Shown in pieces: positions 23,819 through 36,389 of a stretch of 64,000 nt of DNA; the stretch's first letter is position 1; the number at the start of each line of letters is the position of its first letter. The notes beneath the pieces were generated by a model. It saw nothing but the letters and a program-made list of their open reading frames with translations, was not told the origin of the DNA and did not search any database. Source of the stretch: Pohlia nutans (Eukaryota > Streptophyta > Bryopsida > Bryales > Mniaceae); NCBI GenBank assembly GCA_022496805.1, contig CM040087.1:27614253-27678252 (forward strand). The letters run 5' to 3'. Both the position numbers and the translations under genes were made by a program.

Positions 23819-25715
23819 CCATTATGGATAGCTTTTGGCTTCACCAGACTCCTGTAGCCAAACTCCCTTCAGAAATCGTAATGACTGACACTTCATAATA
23901 ATATGATAATTTTAGAAACCCCCTTTGTTGCATTAAAGAGGTAGTTAATGAAAGAAATGGTGGGATCCACTTCCTTGGTGGTAGACAACAACAAACTACC
24001 TTGGACAATTTCTTTATAAGAATATAGATTAGTTAACTATTATACATTCTAATTGGCTAGTAATGAAATATGTTACACCGTCTAATGTGGGGCTAGGCAA
24101 AGCCACTGCATGCTATTGAATGTTATGGTGTATCAACGTTAAAGGGTGGTTGAGCTATAAGCTCTTCAATAGTGTAACTTTTTAGAGATGTTTGTAGAAT
24201 CTAGCAGAATTCAGCTCCAAAAAATGCACTAATGTGCACTAATATCCATTAATTTTATCTCTAATTGTCATGTGTTTTTCTTTTGACTTTCTATAAGTGT
24301 ATTTGATATTCAATGAAATTCATCCCATTCTCCTAGACTAGTTGAATCCCTACAAATTCAATTTTTAAATTAGACAAGTCAAATAGTGGAGGCATGGAAT
24401 TAGAGATGGAGGTTGGAAATTGATAATAAGTTGTCCGTACAACTTTTAAAGTTGCATAGGAAATAAAGTGAAATATATCCTAATAGACTAATTTCTATCT
24501 TACATATCGTAATGAACATTGAATTTTGAACCACTTCAAAGTAATTGAAATTTTCTCTATTTCATTTTGTAATCTAAAGAAAATTGAATCAAATAGAGTA
24601 TAATTTTTTCCTTGCTCATTTTCAAAGGAGTATGGAACATTAATCTAATTATAAACTAATTACTCTGCCATTCTATAATTAGATAATCAATATACCATGG
24701 TTATAAGCCCAAAGTTCAAATTGTAATCTCGATGTAATAATATATTCAATTTAAGGAATTTTCAAATTTTCAAATTAAAGTAAAAAACTAAACTTCATTT
24801 CTTTAGTTGGGCTCTAATCCAAAAAAGATCATTTAATGGCTAAAATTTAGATGAAGAGCACTGCAAGGAGCTAGAAGTAGCCAAAATACACTATAAAAGC
24901 AAGTCCAAAGGCACACACTTTCACTGACTATATTTATAATTGGATGATAAAGTGTATATTATCGGATATTTGCACACCAAATATTGTCAATATGGCGAGC
25001 CATGGTTCTCGCATCAATCATTTTGTTCTTTTCTTCTGTATAAAACTTAGGAATACTTCAATGAGGGAATTTCCAACAGCATCGCTGCAAACACGTTCAA
25101 GGAACTCCCAAAAAATAATTGGATGAAAAACTGTCTTTTCCCGTCCTACAATTTAACTCTCTGGAGTCATTCATTGGTCACTTATTGCCTGCAGTGAGCA
25201 GAGTTCCAGGGTTAATTGCTGTGTCTGTACCTGTATAACATGTTCATACAAAAGTATTTATGAAAAAATAAGACAAAAAGAAAGAAGTAAATACGAACTC
25301 TGTAGAACAAAAATTGAAAAATTATGTTAATGTACCGTAACATGGTAGCAACTTTGACACAAATTAGTTTGTCTTATTAGGAAGTGTCACGTATCGCTTT
25401 CTTATTGGTTGCAATCAATGAAAAAAAGAATGTGGGTGGTGGGAAAGCATTGTTTTAGAGAGGTTATAATGTAGACAAGCACAAGTTTCAAGTTAGATAA
25501 AGTGTCATAATTAAGTAATTCTACCTTACATATTGAGAACAACCTCAACGCATTGTTGTATAGAGGGCAACGTAACTGAGGCATTAATGCTGCTCTGATC
25601 CTTTTACAATGATGAATTGAGGATGCTTTTAAGCACATTACAATTTGTGACCACTGAAAGGGGAGTTTTTCAAGGGAGCTAGCTAAAATCCAATATTTTA
25701 CGAAAGCAACCGGTT
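23819..25715. other. AT-rich intergenic DNA
   Basis: No gene was recognised. Near 24893 the text CACTATAAAAGC is a TATA-like motif, and downstream ATGs at 24992 and 25001 open only short frames (44 and 13 codons). The second encodes a hydrophobic MVLASIILFFSSV followed directly by a stop, or by a GTATAA donor. Nothing further supports a gene. Confidence 0.35.
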
Positions 25716-26832
25716 TTAACCCCTAAACATCAAAGCGTTCAGAAAGTGAACGACTAACAGATTCAAACCCTTCTCACGCTCTCATCAAAATTTGGATGAA
25801 ATTCATTCAAAAATTTGGAGATTTTTCATCAAGTTGTTGTCCTATCTAATGGTTTGATTTAGTCATACTTGATTACATATTTTTCTAAAATTAAAATGTA
25901 GAAGTATATCAAGTCGTTGACCAAGCCAAAATTGCCTTGAGTGTAGTTCAAAAGTGGCATTGCAAAAATGAGGTCGTAGATTTAAGAAACACAAAAAATT
26001 CAAAGAATCACTACGTTTAACCCCTAAGTGCCCAATCAACCATATTATGCTTGATTTTTGGTCAAACGCCCCAAAAATCAAGTATTTTAGCTTTATTGTG
26101 GTTGGTGATTTCATTAGATGTTTAAGTTAAGATATGATACATATTTTGACCATTGGGATTGGAGAATAGACTTCATTTGAAAAAATTTACCGTCGAGAAA
26201 TTTGAATTTTGAGTGCCCAAAATACAAAGGGCTTTCTAAAAATGCTCCAATCATAGGTCTCTTTTAATTTCTTCACTTTCAATTTTTTACTCCTTGTAGA
26301 TATAACTTTTTTCTACCTTAAATATAATTTTTGATATTAAATTTGACAAAAATATATTTATTTTGAATTTTTACCTTGTTTACATGATAAAATTTGTAAA
26401 TATTCAAAATATCTTCCAAATATGTTGAAAATTTTGTCATACCTTCATAATGTTGATGACTATCTATGAAAAATTATAAATCATGCAATGTGATATTTCA
26501 AGTATGCAAATTATAGTGCTTTGACTTTTACAAAAGAGGTGAGGACCTTTAGGAGTTAAGAGTATCTCATTTCAAATTCATTCCAACAAATTTTACTCAA
26601 AACATATTAATTTTTTTTTTGTAATCGAATTTAGAAGGAAATTTTAATTTTAACTTTCAAATTTTATAATTAAATATTGGTGATAGTATTAGTGAATTGA
26701 ACCGTACGGATGGAATTTAAAATTAAAAATGTAGAACCTTCATTTGTATATCAATTCCAAAATATTCTTCTAAATAGTACTTTATGATGCTTTTTCTCAA
26801 ATTGTCAATTCCAAGGCCACCCTAGGGGTTAA
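25716..26832. mobile_element. TTAA-type element with another TTAA element nested inside
   Basis: The outer left end is TTAACCCCTAAACATC and the right end is CACCCTAGGGGTTAA. The left interior (CAAAGCGTTCAGAAAGTG, CAGATTCAAACCCTTC) matches the left end of the element at 52751-53068. A second unit, 26017-26559, lies inside. Confidence 0.55.
26017..26559. mobile_element. Nested TTAA-bounded element
   Basis: It starts TTAACCCCTAAGTGCCC and ends GGACCTTTAGGAGTTAA. The ends are imperfect inverses, with TTAA at both edges. Confidence 0.55.
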
Positions 26833-27359
26833 ACAAGAACCCATCCGGTTATTACCTAATATATCACCTAGGTAGCACCTGAGTATCACAAAATTTATCC
26901 GGATTTTAGCCTAAAACTATGAATTTCAACGGATAATTTGGCAATTTCATTTGCTTGATTTTACACTAACTGTTGGATCTCTCCATATATTGTTTGTCAC
27001 AATAGGCAAAAAGAACTTTAAACCCTAACTGCAGGCAATACCAAAAAATGGCTTTTGAAGGAATTCGACTGTTCAATTCCAACTGCTGCATGGATGATTT
27101 CCATCCAATTCTTTATGTGAAGGGCTTTGCTTGGTGATGCCACTCCTTGAAGTTAAATTCAAATCATTCTAGCTATTTTTAGATTTTATATGGGTCCCAA
27201 CTACAAAAAGAGTCCTCGGGGAGGACACTTAGGAAAATTAGTAATATGGTGCGTTAAAATATAGGATGTGTTTTATTCATGAGCAATAAAATTTAGAAAA
27301 ATTTAGATGTAATATATGATGCTTAAAATTCAAGTAAGGAATAATTAGAGAATATATCA

Positions 27360-27430
27360 AGAATATACCTAGAATATTTGAGAATATTTGAGAATATTTG
27401 AGAATATACCTCAAATATTCCAATTATAAG
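27360..27430 (+). repeat. Short tandem repeat of GAATATTTGA units
   Basis: Direct copies of GAATATTTGA and related GAATATACCT units, non-coding. Similar GAATATT-rich stretches recur near 33740-33800 and 43400-43770. Confidence 0.6.
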
Positions 27431-27554
27431 ATAGCCTCATTTAAATACTTTAACGCACGTGTTCTACCAAAGCATAGTGAAGTGTCCTCCCCGAGAAAGA
27501 GTCTTAAAAACGGTTCACCGTGTAGTGTATTTTGAATTTTTTTGCTTGTTCTAC

Positions 27555-28418
27555 TTAACCCTTAACTTCCTGAACCATTTTCAGCGCGTTTTGGACCCTG
27601 ATTTTTTCGGTTAGGGATACATGTTGCTCAAACTTATGTAGTTCACTTTTCTACAAAATCAACCGTCAGATCTTGTAGATATGCAAGTCACCTTCATCTT
27701 TACAAAGTTTGGTGTCAATCCAAGTTATAGGCTGCTTAGATGGGACACAAAAGTGAAGGGTACTCCAAGAAATTCATTGTTTTCTCATTGCTGAAAATGA
27801 GCTTTGACCGACTCTCTTGGGCACGTACTATTTTAGAAAGTTGGTGCCGTATGGAATTATGAAGATAATCAAGTTCCCTACGCATGACAACAAGTTTTGT
27901 ATTTTTAGGATAAAAAGTGAGTGAGAAAGAGGCCTTGACATGACATCCACTTTTTACTAGTTCACTTGTGACTTTGAGAGAAATCTTACAAATTCCCACA
28001 AATCTGATCTTCCATTGCAAAATCGGACACGGTAGGTTGAAAGTACACAAAAGAACACATACAATAGGAAAAAGAATTTTGGAAAAAGGTGAAATCCAAG
28101 TGCAAGATTTGCATTTCAGTAGCTACACCCACCCACAAGCCGCCCTGTCCAACTGGAATACGTGGCAGCTTGTCATTCGCCCGTCACTCTCTTTTGTTGA
28201 CTTTTCTTCCTCAATTTTGTGACCACCTAGCACTTGTGGATTTTTGTAAAATTGACAATGTGCATTTCTCCAAATCAAACTACACCATTGGATAGCTAAC
28301 TCGTTTCTACACAAAATTGGCCCAAATTTTGAATCATTCGGGCACTCCTTCCTCAAGATATTTTCAGTTCTAAAAATAGAGCGATCCATTTTGGGTCGCT
28401 GAGGAAGTTAAGGGTTAA
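27555..28418. mobile_element. 864-bp TTAA-bounded element, copy 1
   Basis: It starts TTAACCCTTAACTTCCT and ends AGGAAGTTAAGGGTTAA, a perfect 17-bp inverted repeat. It is nearly identical to 34946-35810 in inverted orientation, so the family was mobile recently. Open frames of 88 and 104 codons are shared by both copies, but this follows from the high identity and is not evidence of coding. Confidence 0.9.
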
Positions 28419-28907
28419 ACTAAATTTAGGCCATGAAAATGAGTTTCATTGCATTTGAGTTTAACTAACAAAATGAAGCTTGCCAAGTCTAGTTTAGTTT
28501 GATTTTTTGAATTTTTTTGAAAATTGAGTGTTTTATTGTAGTTACAAGTTCGGTAGGTATCATAAAAGTGTAGCAAAATTTCTAAATTTAGATACACGGA
28601 TGATTTTCATCAACTAAACTTTTCTTCATTGTAATTTACACCTTTGATAAAAAACCGGAATTTTCTAAAACATTTTGTAATTGATATTGATTTTCTTTAC
28701 AATCACTTCATAAAACCATAGTAATGTCAAATTTTCACCAAATTTATGAAAAATTCATGATTTGTAGTAGACATGTGAGTGATGTGATTTCATTTACTAA
28801 AAGTACAAATTTGAATTTTGATATTATTTTTAGTAGAAAATTTGAGTGTGACAGATAAAACATGATATCATGGTCATAGGCCCAACCTTTACGGGTTAAG
28901 GCTTAAA

Positions 28908-29189
28908 TACCGTAGTAGGAAGGCAGGGTCGGCAGAAAATAATTCCCCAAAAAAATGCCGAAAAAATAAATAAATTTATCAAGTATTTTGTCGAAATCAA
29001 CAAAAATAAAGTCAACAAAAACTGTAGACAAAAAACAAAAGAAAATGTTTAGCTGCTAGTAAAATTTAATGTTAGTTATTAATAGCCGAATTTTTAATAA
29101 TTATTTTTAGAAATGTGCCGACCCCTACTTTTTGAACTTTTATTAATTATTCGACACCAAAGTGCCGACCCTGACTTCCTACTACGGTA
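28908..29189. mobile_element. Inverted-repeat element with TACCGTAGTAGG ends
   Basis: A 282-bp unit whose end TACCGTAGTAGGAAGGCAGG is inverted at the right edge with one mismatch over about 27 bp. It is the better-preserved relative of 8527-8844. The interior is AT-rich and non-coding. Confidence 0.85.
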
Positions 29190-29499
29190 ATATGGTAAAA
29201 ACTAATGAAATTGATGGGATATGGTGTAGAGTGTAGACCATTGATTCACCAAATGGTTAGAGTTATTTTAACGCTACCAATAAATGAGACGTGACAGGGC
29301 AACTTATGACGCAGAATTGATACGTTCCAGGGCAACTTATTACGCAGGCCTCAATCCAACAGTACGAAGCTACCGGTAAACAATTCCAGACATGGAATTT
29401 CTCGAGGCAACAAGAGTTCATGCCAGTTCCGGCCCAGAACATGTCATCCTCTCTATTCTGACGTACTGTACAGTAGTCGCTTGACGTTCATACGTACTG

Positions 29500-30690
29500 T
29501 TGTTGCCGCCATTGCATCTTCGCCATGGCAGCCCGTTGTTCTTTTCCAGCTTCTTCATCGCCGCCTCGATGCTGCAGCTCCGGTACATGCTCCTGCACTT
29601 AAGGTTTCGTTTGCTTGAGTCATTGAAGTCCTAGCACGAGGAATATCATTTTCTTTTATGATTAACTTTGGTTGAAGATTTTGAAGTTTTTCAACGTACG
29701 GTTTCGAACTGCATTCCATTGTAAGAAGCTCCATTGGTTGTTACTTGCATTGGTAGTAAGGGCCTACCTGAGGTGCATTGACGCTGTGAGGATTTCCGGT
29801 ATTTTTTGTTATTGCTGTTATCTGAGGGAAACTGATTAAACGGTGGCCAGGGGAGCTTTGAAGGTGGTAGAATACAGCAGAAAATAGATGTATATGGCTA
29901 GTGTCGGAGGAGACTGAGAGGAGCGTTTCTTTATCAGTAAGGCGAAGCTGGTTCCAGGCAATGTAATTTCCTGTTTCTTTGAGATTAGTATTTTAGAGTG
30001 GTTTATTTTGACATGAATACCTTTAGTGTCTCTGCTCTTACAATGCGAGAGGTTTTTGGTCGCTGACGATGCGCCTCTTCATTTAGATAGGTTTAGGTGA
30101 ACTTGATAAGGTTGAGAGTTCATGTCTTCCTTGACGAACGTCTTGGTAGCTGAAGAAAATGTAGCTTCACATTAAGGTTCTTGTAAGTTCTGCTTTAGTT
30201 GCTAAGTTTTCTGCTCTGAGCGTAGTAGCCTACTATATGCGAAGCTCTGATACTAGCTGTGAGAACGGGCCGGCACTTCGTTTGCTTGAATTCTAGAATT
30301 GACGACTGCTTTCTAAGTAACTACTCTTCATTCATGACTCCCACTAAAGAAACGACTGTATACGAGGGTTTATATGTCTGAAAAAAATAACTGTATATAT
30401 GTCTAAAAAAGAACGACTGTATACAAAGGTTTACTTTGTGTACAGGTCTATTCCGTCCTAAATATATGTTTAATGTAAGTATACGTCAATATTTGAGCTC
30501 TAAATATGTTTCTTGTATGTATACATTGTACGAAAATGTTCAAATTAATATCCTTTTGTGCACTCACATATGCTTTCACAAATTTAATGTGCTGCACTCG
30601 CAGGACATTCCGCCGTTAAAACTTGACATAGCAACATGTATAATGAAGATATCAGGGAGTCCGTGGACTGTTGATCTCTCACATTGATAT
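29500..30690 (+). ncRNA. Possible spliced transcript, coding status unclear
   Basis: A locally GC-rich block at 29500-29600 contains a 25-codon frame from 29525 (MAARCSFPASSSPPRCCSSG, then CSCT). A second exon-like block follows a CAG at 30601-30603: DIPPLKLDIATCIMKISGSP then WTVDLSH-stop. The two do not join into a recognisable protein. This may be a noncoding RNA, a 5' exon of the FLA gene or a decayed gene. Evidence is composition and splice-like signals only. Confidence 0.2.
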
Positions 30691-31196
30691 CGTTCTGTCG
30701 CCGCATGATCGCTGTTTGCTACATTTCCTGTTAACAAATATGCTCTTTACAAAGACGATCTGTTCAATATCTCTTACTTGAGTACATATATATAGTTCAT
30801 ATGATTTGAAACAAAATTTTGTTGCTCATTCTTGATCATCGGCATTTTTATCATGAAACTGACTCATCATTTCACGTATTGCAACAGACATCATCGATCA
30901 GTTCCGAACAATAATTGTGTGAGACCAGTGAAGGTGAGGAATTTCAGCCTCTTTACCTAAATTGCCATTCCTGGCAATTCTGGCAATATATTATAGATTC
31001 CTTAATACATTTGTAGCAAATTACTACACATAGTATTAAATTGGCTAATTTCAACATACCGTAGTGTCTAGTTCCCTCATCATTTTTCTTAGCCACTGGA
31101 CTAAAATTGGCACAAAACATTTCAACTGGTGTGAGACAATTACTGAAGTGGTTACTGTTGGCGAGACAGGACACTCATTTTTGCACTGGCAAAGCA

Positions 31197-32519
31197 ATGG
31201 CGACAATTAACCTCCTCCCCTCCAGGATGGGAGGCTTTACCACCTTTGTTTACTGTGCCATGCTTCTACCTCTTGCTCTCTGGAGTGCATTACCAGCTAC
31301 TCTAGCTGCGGCAGCAGCAATACCAGTGGCGCCAGTAGCGGCCCCTGTACCAGCAATTGCTCCTGTTCCTGTTCTTGCCCCTGTACCTGCTCCTAAGCCT
31401 CTAACTCTACATGAGAAAGTGGTGGGATCCTTACGGGCAGCTGGCCATTACGGCGCCATCGCCGGCCTTATTGACAGCCTCCCCACGGCCGGCACCATCG
31501 TCAAGACGGGAATGACTTTGTTCGCTCCCAACGACAACGCATTCAGGTACATTCACAATCAAACACTACAAGGAAACTGGTCGCTTCTCACTGCTATTTT
31601 AAGCCATTCCAGAGTTCGTGAGTGCTTTTGGTCACAAAGGAAAAAGGTTCCTCAATGTCAATCAATGAAAAGTGACAGGTTTGCTTGTAGTGAAAGGTCT
31701 CATACAAAGTGTAGCCACTGCTTAAATAAATTTTACTTAGATTCACTTAAAAAAGACCTTTCACTATGAATTAGTAATAATAATTAGTAACCCTATAGTT
31801 GCTTTACATTTTCCACTTGTTTTTTTTTGGTAAATGTCAATTTTTAGGTATCCATGGATTAAGTGTTTGTGACCAGTACTTGATAAGGGCTAAAAGGAGC
31901 TTAATAAGCTCTAAAATGCCCTCTAAAATCTACATAATTTAAATATTTCATTGTCTTTAGAAGTACTTGTTGGGAGTCCTTAGTTTCAGGCACCCTATTG
32001 ACCTTGGATTGTGAATTCAGCAATGTGCAGATGAACTCCTCCCAGTACTTGCTAACCCTTCTAGGGTACCACACGGCTCCGAAAGTGTACAGCTACCAAG
32101 GACTTCTAACTCTTCCTGCGGGCACGAAGGTACCGTCGTCCACACCGAATGTGGTCATCGTCGTGACGAGCAGTGTAATGGACGCGTACAAACTGGATGA
32201 TTCTCTCATTGTAGACAAAGATATTTTCGCGGATAATACTGTGGCTGTGCATGGAATTGACAGCATCCTCGACACCGCAAAATACAACAAGGGAGCTGTT
32301 GCACCTGAAGCTGCTCCGGCTCCTGTAACTAATCCCATTTCTCCTATCATTTCAAGCCCTCCTGCTCCACCAGGGTCAGGCACCCCTGTCCCCCCTGCGG
32401 ACCGTCCCCCCATGTCACCTCAGACAGCCAAACTTCCAAATGCCGCGTCCGTCACCAACACAGGTAGCCTTCTCTCCAAGGCTCTGATCATGGCTTTGCT
32501 GGTGTTGTTTGCCGTGTAG
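31197..32519 (+). CDS. FLA: Fasciclin-like arabinogalactan protein, two exons
   Basis: Exons 31197-31546 and 32021-32519 join in phase 2 to give 282 residues. FLA proteins are cell-surface glycoproteins acting in wall architecture and adhesion. The start at 31197 opens a signal peptide (TFVYCAMLLPLALWSALPATLA). It is followed by an Ala/Pro/Val-rich stretch with alternating AP, VP and KP pairs, a typical arabinogalactan glycomodule. One fasciclin domain follows: FAPNDNAFS spans the intron, then LLTLLGYHTAP (the YH motif), PNVVIVVTSSV and AVHGIDSIL. A second Pro-rich region and a hydrophobic C terminus (ALIMALLVLFAV) fit a GPI-anchor signal. The exon 2 acceptor at 32020 was chosen because it alone restores FAPNDNAFSNVQMNSSQYLL; the later AG at 32029-32030 would create a stop. 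An in-frame ATG at 31107 would put 30 non-signal-like residues in front, so it is less likely. Confidence 0.88.
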
Positions 32520-34000
32520 GTTTTCCTGTGTAAATTATACAGTTGTCCCTCTCTATTATGACATGTTTGGGAAGTCTTAACTTCAAGGTGGCAGGGATGG
32601 ATTAGTCACAGGAATGTCTCGTCACATTTATATTTCTTGAAGCAATGTATGGAGGGTAGATTGTAATCTGCATGGAGAACATGTTGCAGATTTTTCTGAT
32701 TTTTGCAGGGTTACACACCTGCCTCGATTATGTAGATCCCCCCTTCTCTTTGACTAGTGTTCCCAGTGTTCTCCGAGTTCCTGCATTTTGGAACCAAACA
32801 ACAAGGATTAAGTTTCATTGGTTTCTGTTATTCTTCATGTAATCTACCTATTTCTGTGCACATGGTGCTTGATTTGAGTGGTGCATTCTTGATAAAATAT
32901 ATACGTCTTCTGTTTAATGACATGAGAAGTAGCTGAAAAGCAATAAGGCAGAGGATATTGATACTGTTATATAGACATTTATATATTTGCCCCTAAAAGT
33001 CACCCCTCTCCAAATTCGGCAGTTTTGCAAAGATGCATCACAAAATGCAAAGCAGAAGGATATTTTGAACTTGATGTATGAATAAAAGTTGTACATTGTA
33101 AATTTTAGATTCTATCCATATGGTTAGATCTGAGATTGCTATCACCAATATTTTTATATAAAACTTGAACTTGAAATTGAAGATTCTTTTGTGATTTGAT
33201 TACAAATAAGATATTAACAATTTGTACATGAAATTTGTTAAGATTGGTTGAAATGAAATAGTCTAAGTGTAGTGATTTTTGGAGTTTTTTTGGTTGCTTA
33301 ATTTTATGAGTTGACTTTTTTAAGAGCACTTTTACAATGAAATCTTCAAAATATTGGGGGAAACACTATTTGAAATGAGGAATAACATTTTTACAAATCA
33401 TCCCCTTTCTAATTGGATTACACGTGCATGAAGTTAACTTCTCATAAAATATATAGTAAAAGCTCCCCACACTACTAAAAGTCAATGACGGATGAGAAAT
33501 TTGAGTTTGATTTTTGTCCGTCATCCATATTCTGAACGGTTGGACGTTTAGGGGTTAATTTTGGAGAATGTGGAGAGTGTTACCTTAGCCTTCACATCAA
33601 GGTAGCCTTCCTTTTGCTCCAAATACTTCTAACAAGGTAGAAGTATGCCTGAAGGATAGGGAGACAACATACATGAATACCTGTTCAATTTTTACATTTT
33701 TAGAAGTAATATAGGGTGTTTTAAAACCAATTTGACAATTCTTTATGAATATTCCTAGAATATATTAAGAATATATCCTAAAATACTATAAGTAGTAAAA
33801 TATTCCAATTTTCATAGCCCTCATTAAATACCTTGTGTTTGTTCATGTATTCCAAAATTCACACTAAGTGACTTCCTTGAGGCCTCACTGTAGTATGAAC
33901 GAAGCATCATGCGTTAGAAACAAAAAGGTATTGTACAATGGAGGAGCGTGGTTTGGATCAATGATGCACTAAACCGATAGTAGCAAAGTTGCGACAAACA
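32520..34000. other. FLA 3' region and intergenic DNA
   Basis: 32520-32900 probably holds the FLA 3' untranslated region. A weak TTAA-type element may span about 32989-33558: the right end GGACGTTTAGGGGTTAA is clear, while the left end GCCCCTAAAAGTCACCCC has lost TTAA. No gene-like frame was seen. Confidence 0.4.
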
Positions 34001-34014
34001 ATTCAATTCCCTCC

Positions 34015-34250
34015 AAAAGAGATTATAGAAACACTTGGATGTTATGAAATCATAGTCTATCCTTTTAAACTGTAAATGAAATATGTGATTTTTGGAAATT
34101 CTCAATAAAAAAACAAGGAAATATAGTAATACATCAAATTAAGAGTTAAAATTAAACATAGATATGACTCAAACATTGTTTTAGATAAGTTTTATGTTTC
34201 TTAACTATTTTGCCATAAATTGGTATTCCAAATCGTTTCTTTTGCCTCAA
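34015..34250 (+). repeat. Dispersed direct repeat, second copy at about 36130-36330
   Basis: Both copies share TTATGAAATCATAGTCT, AAGGAAATATAGTAA, ACATCAAATTAAGAGTTAAA and ATTAAACATAGATA in the same order. Divergence is moderate. They flank the inverted 34946-35810 element. Confidence 0.75.
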
Positions 34251-34945
34251 ATCTAGTCTCCATTCTAGTAGAAACCCTCGCTGACGTCTCCATGCTCTTG
34301 ACCCCTATTTTGCACCGCTTCTTAACAATCTGCCCATCATTCTTGTACAAAATTGAGCACCATGAGGGCTGTTCTTTCAAAGAGCTTGAAGTACTTTTAC
34401 AATCATTTGATTATTATTATAAAAGCAACTCATGTTTCGGTGCATTCACAATCAAACGACTCAAGGGCACCCAAATCTAAGGACTCTTGATGAATGCTTA
34501 GGAAGTTATATCTTCAATTTATGTAAATATTAGGAAAACTTAAGAACATTTTGAGTGCTTAATAAGCACATTTTAGTTCTTATTAACAACAGGTTATGAC
34601 CATATTTTAATGGTTTGGAGTACTATTAGTTTCACAAACATTGTCAAAATTTAGTATGTGGTCGAATGACATATAATATATGTAGTTACTAATTTACATC
34701 GCATTATCAATTCAAACTATAAAACTATTTTTTAATAATTCATGAAAGTAATCACTAGTTGCACCATTGCAGTTTGTTGCTCGTGTTACTTTAAATGTAA
34801 CCGTTTGCTAAAGCATCGTTGCTTACAAAGCTTGATCTTCGCTGATGAGATTCTAAATTAGGAGCCCATTTGCTCAACCGGAGCATCTGAGAAAGATTGC
34901 ATGTTTCTGAAGAAGAAAAGGAAAGTTAGCCTTTGAAGCATCTCA

Positions 34946-35810
34946 TTAATCCTTAACTTCCTCGGCGACCCAAAATGGGTCGCTCTATTTTTAGAACTGA
35001 AAATATCTTGAGGAAGGAGTGCCCGAATGATTCAAAATTTGGGCCAATTTTGTGTAGAAACGAGTTAGCTATCCAATGGTGTAGTTTGATTTGGAGAAAT
35101 GCACATTGTCAATTTTACAAAAATCCACAAGTGCTCGGGGGTCACAAAACTGAGGAAGAAAAGTCAACAAAAGAGAGTGACGGGCGAATGACGAGCTGCC
35201 ACGTATTCCAGTTGGACAGGGCGGCTTGTGGGTGGGTGTAGCTACTCAAATGCAAATCTTGCACTCAGATTTCACCTTTTTTCCAAAATTCTTTTTCCTA
35301 TTGTATGTGTTCTTTTGTGTACTTTCAACCTACCGTGTCCGATTTTGCAATGGAAGATCAGATTTGTAGGAAGTTGTAAGATTTCTCTCAAAGTCACAAG
35401 TGAACTAGTAAAAAGTGGATGTCATGTCAAGGCCTCTTTCTCACTCACTTTTTATCCTAAAAATACAAAACTTGTTGTCATGCGTAGGGAACTTGATTAT
35501 CTTCAGAAATCCAAACGGCACCAACTTTCTAAAATAGTATGTGCCCAAGAGAGTCGGTCAAAGCTCATTTTCAGCAGTGAGAAAACAATGAATTTTTTGG
35601 AGTACCCTTCACTTTTGTGTCCCATCTAAGCAACCTATAACTCGGATTGACCCTAAAATTTGTAAAGATGAAGGTGACTTGCATATCTACAAGATCTTAT
35701 AGTTGATTTTGTAAAAAAGTGAACTACATAAGTTTGAGCAACATGTATCCCTAACCGAAAAAATCAGGGTCCAAAACGCGTTGAAAATGGTTCAGGAAGT
35801 TAAGGGTTAA
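34946..35810. mobile_element. 864-bp TTAA-bounded element, copy 2 (inverted)
   Basis: It starts TTAATCCTTAACTTCCTC and ends AGGAAGTTAAGGGTTAA. It is the reverse-complement partner of 27555-28418 at about 97% identity by eye. Its right edge runs directly into AACATTCAGTAGCC, an end motif of another MITE family (39679-39807 and 44645-44955). Confidence 0.9.
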
Positions 35811-36307
35811 CATTCAGTAGCCGGGTTCAGGTCTAATCAGGGTACCCTTTCCCGGACTGTCCGGACTTTAGAAGAATGTCCTTTTGGTTATGAAAAAATT
35901 ATTGGAAAATTACAAAAATTACATGGTATTATAGATGGCATGTTGGTACACAATAATCATGTGCTATATAGGTCAAATTCAAAAATTGAATTTTTTCCTA
36001 ATTTATCATATTTAGCACGTGGTCACATTATAGTAGCAAAAGGACTATGTATTTAAGGTTTTTATTAAAACAAAATATTCATGCACTTTATTAAGTTTAT
36101 ATTTAAGCATATCATATAGTTTTAAGACAAAGATATTATGAAATCATAGTCTTTTTAGATTGTGTAAAAATATTTGGTTTTTGAAAGTTCTCATAAATAA
36201 GGAAATATAGTAAAACATCAAATTAAGAGTTAAAATTAAACATAGATACGACCCAAATGTTTTTTTAGCTAAATTTCTTGTTTATGAACTACTTCACTAT
36301 AAATTGA

Positions 36308-36386
36308 TATTCCGGATTGGTCCTTTTGTCTCAAATGCGGAACTGAGACAGTTCCGGATTTGAGACAAAAGGAACAATCCGGAATA
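36308..36386. repeat. Near-perfect hairpin, 38-bp arms with a 3-base loop
   Basis: The arms TATTCCGGATTG...CGGAACTG and the inverse match at 36 of 38 positions around the loop AGA. It lies at the right end of the dispersed repeat copy at 36130-36330. The single-armed relative at 34225-34260 is diverged. Confidence 0.85.
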
Positions 36387-36389
36387 TAT

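Noticed and set aside
28123..28389. Minus-strand 88-codon frame also found at 34975-35241, suggesting a conserved protein
   Set aside because: The two copies lie in near-identical transposon copies, so the shared frame follows from nucleotide identity. It has no recognisable domain.
31107..31196. Earlier in-frame ATG for FLA
   Set aside because: It would put 30 hydrophilic residues before the signal peptide. The ATG at 31197 starts the signal peptide properly.
32031..32033. FLA exon 2 starting directly at the ATG after the AG at 32029-32030
   Set aside because: With the phase-2 end of exon 1 this gives an immediate stop. The AG at 32019-32020 gives a conserved continuous fasciclin domain.
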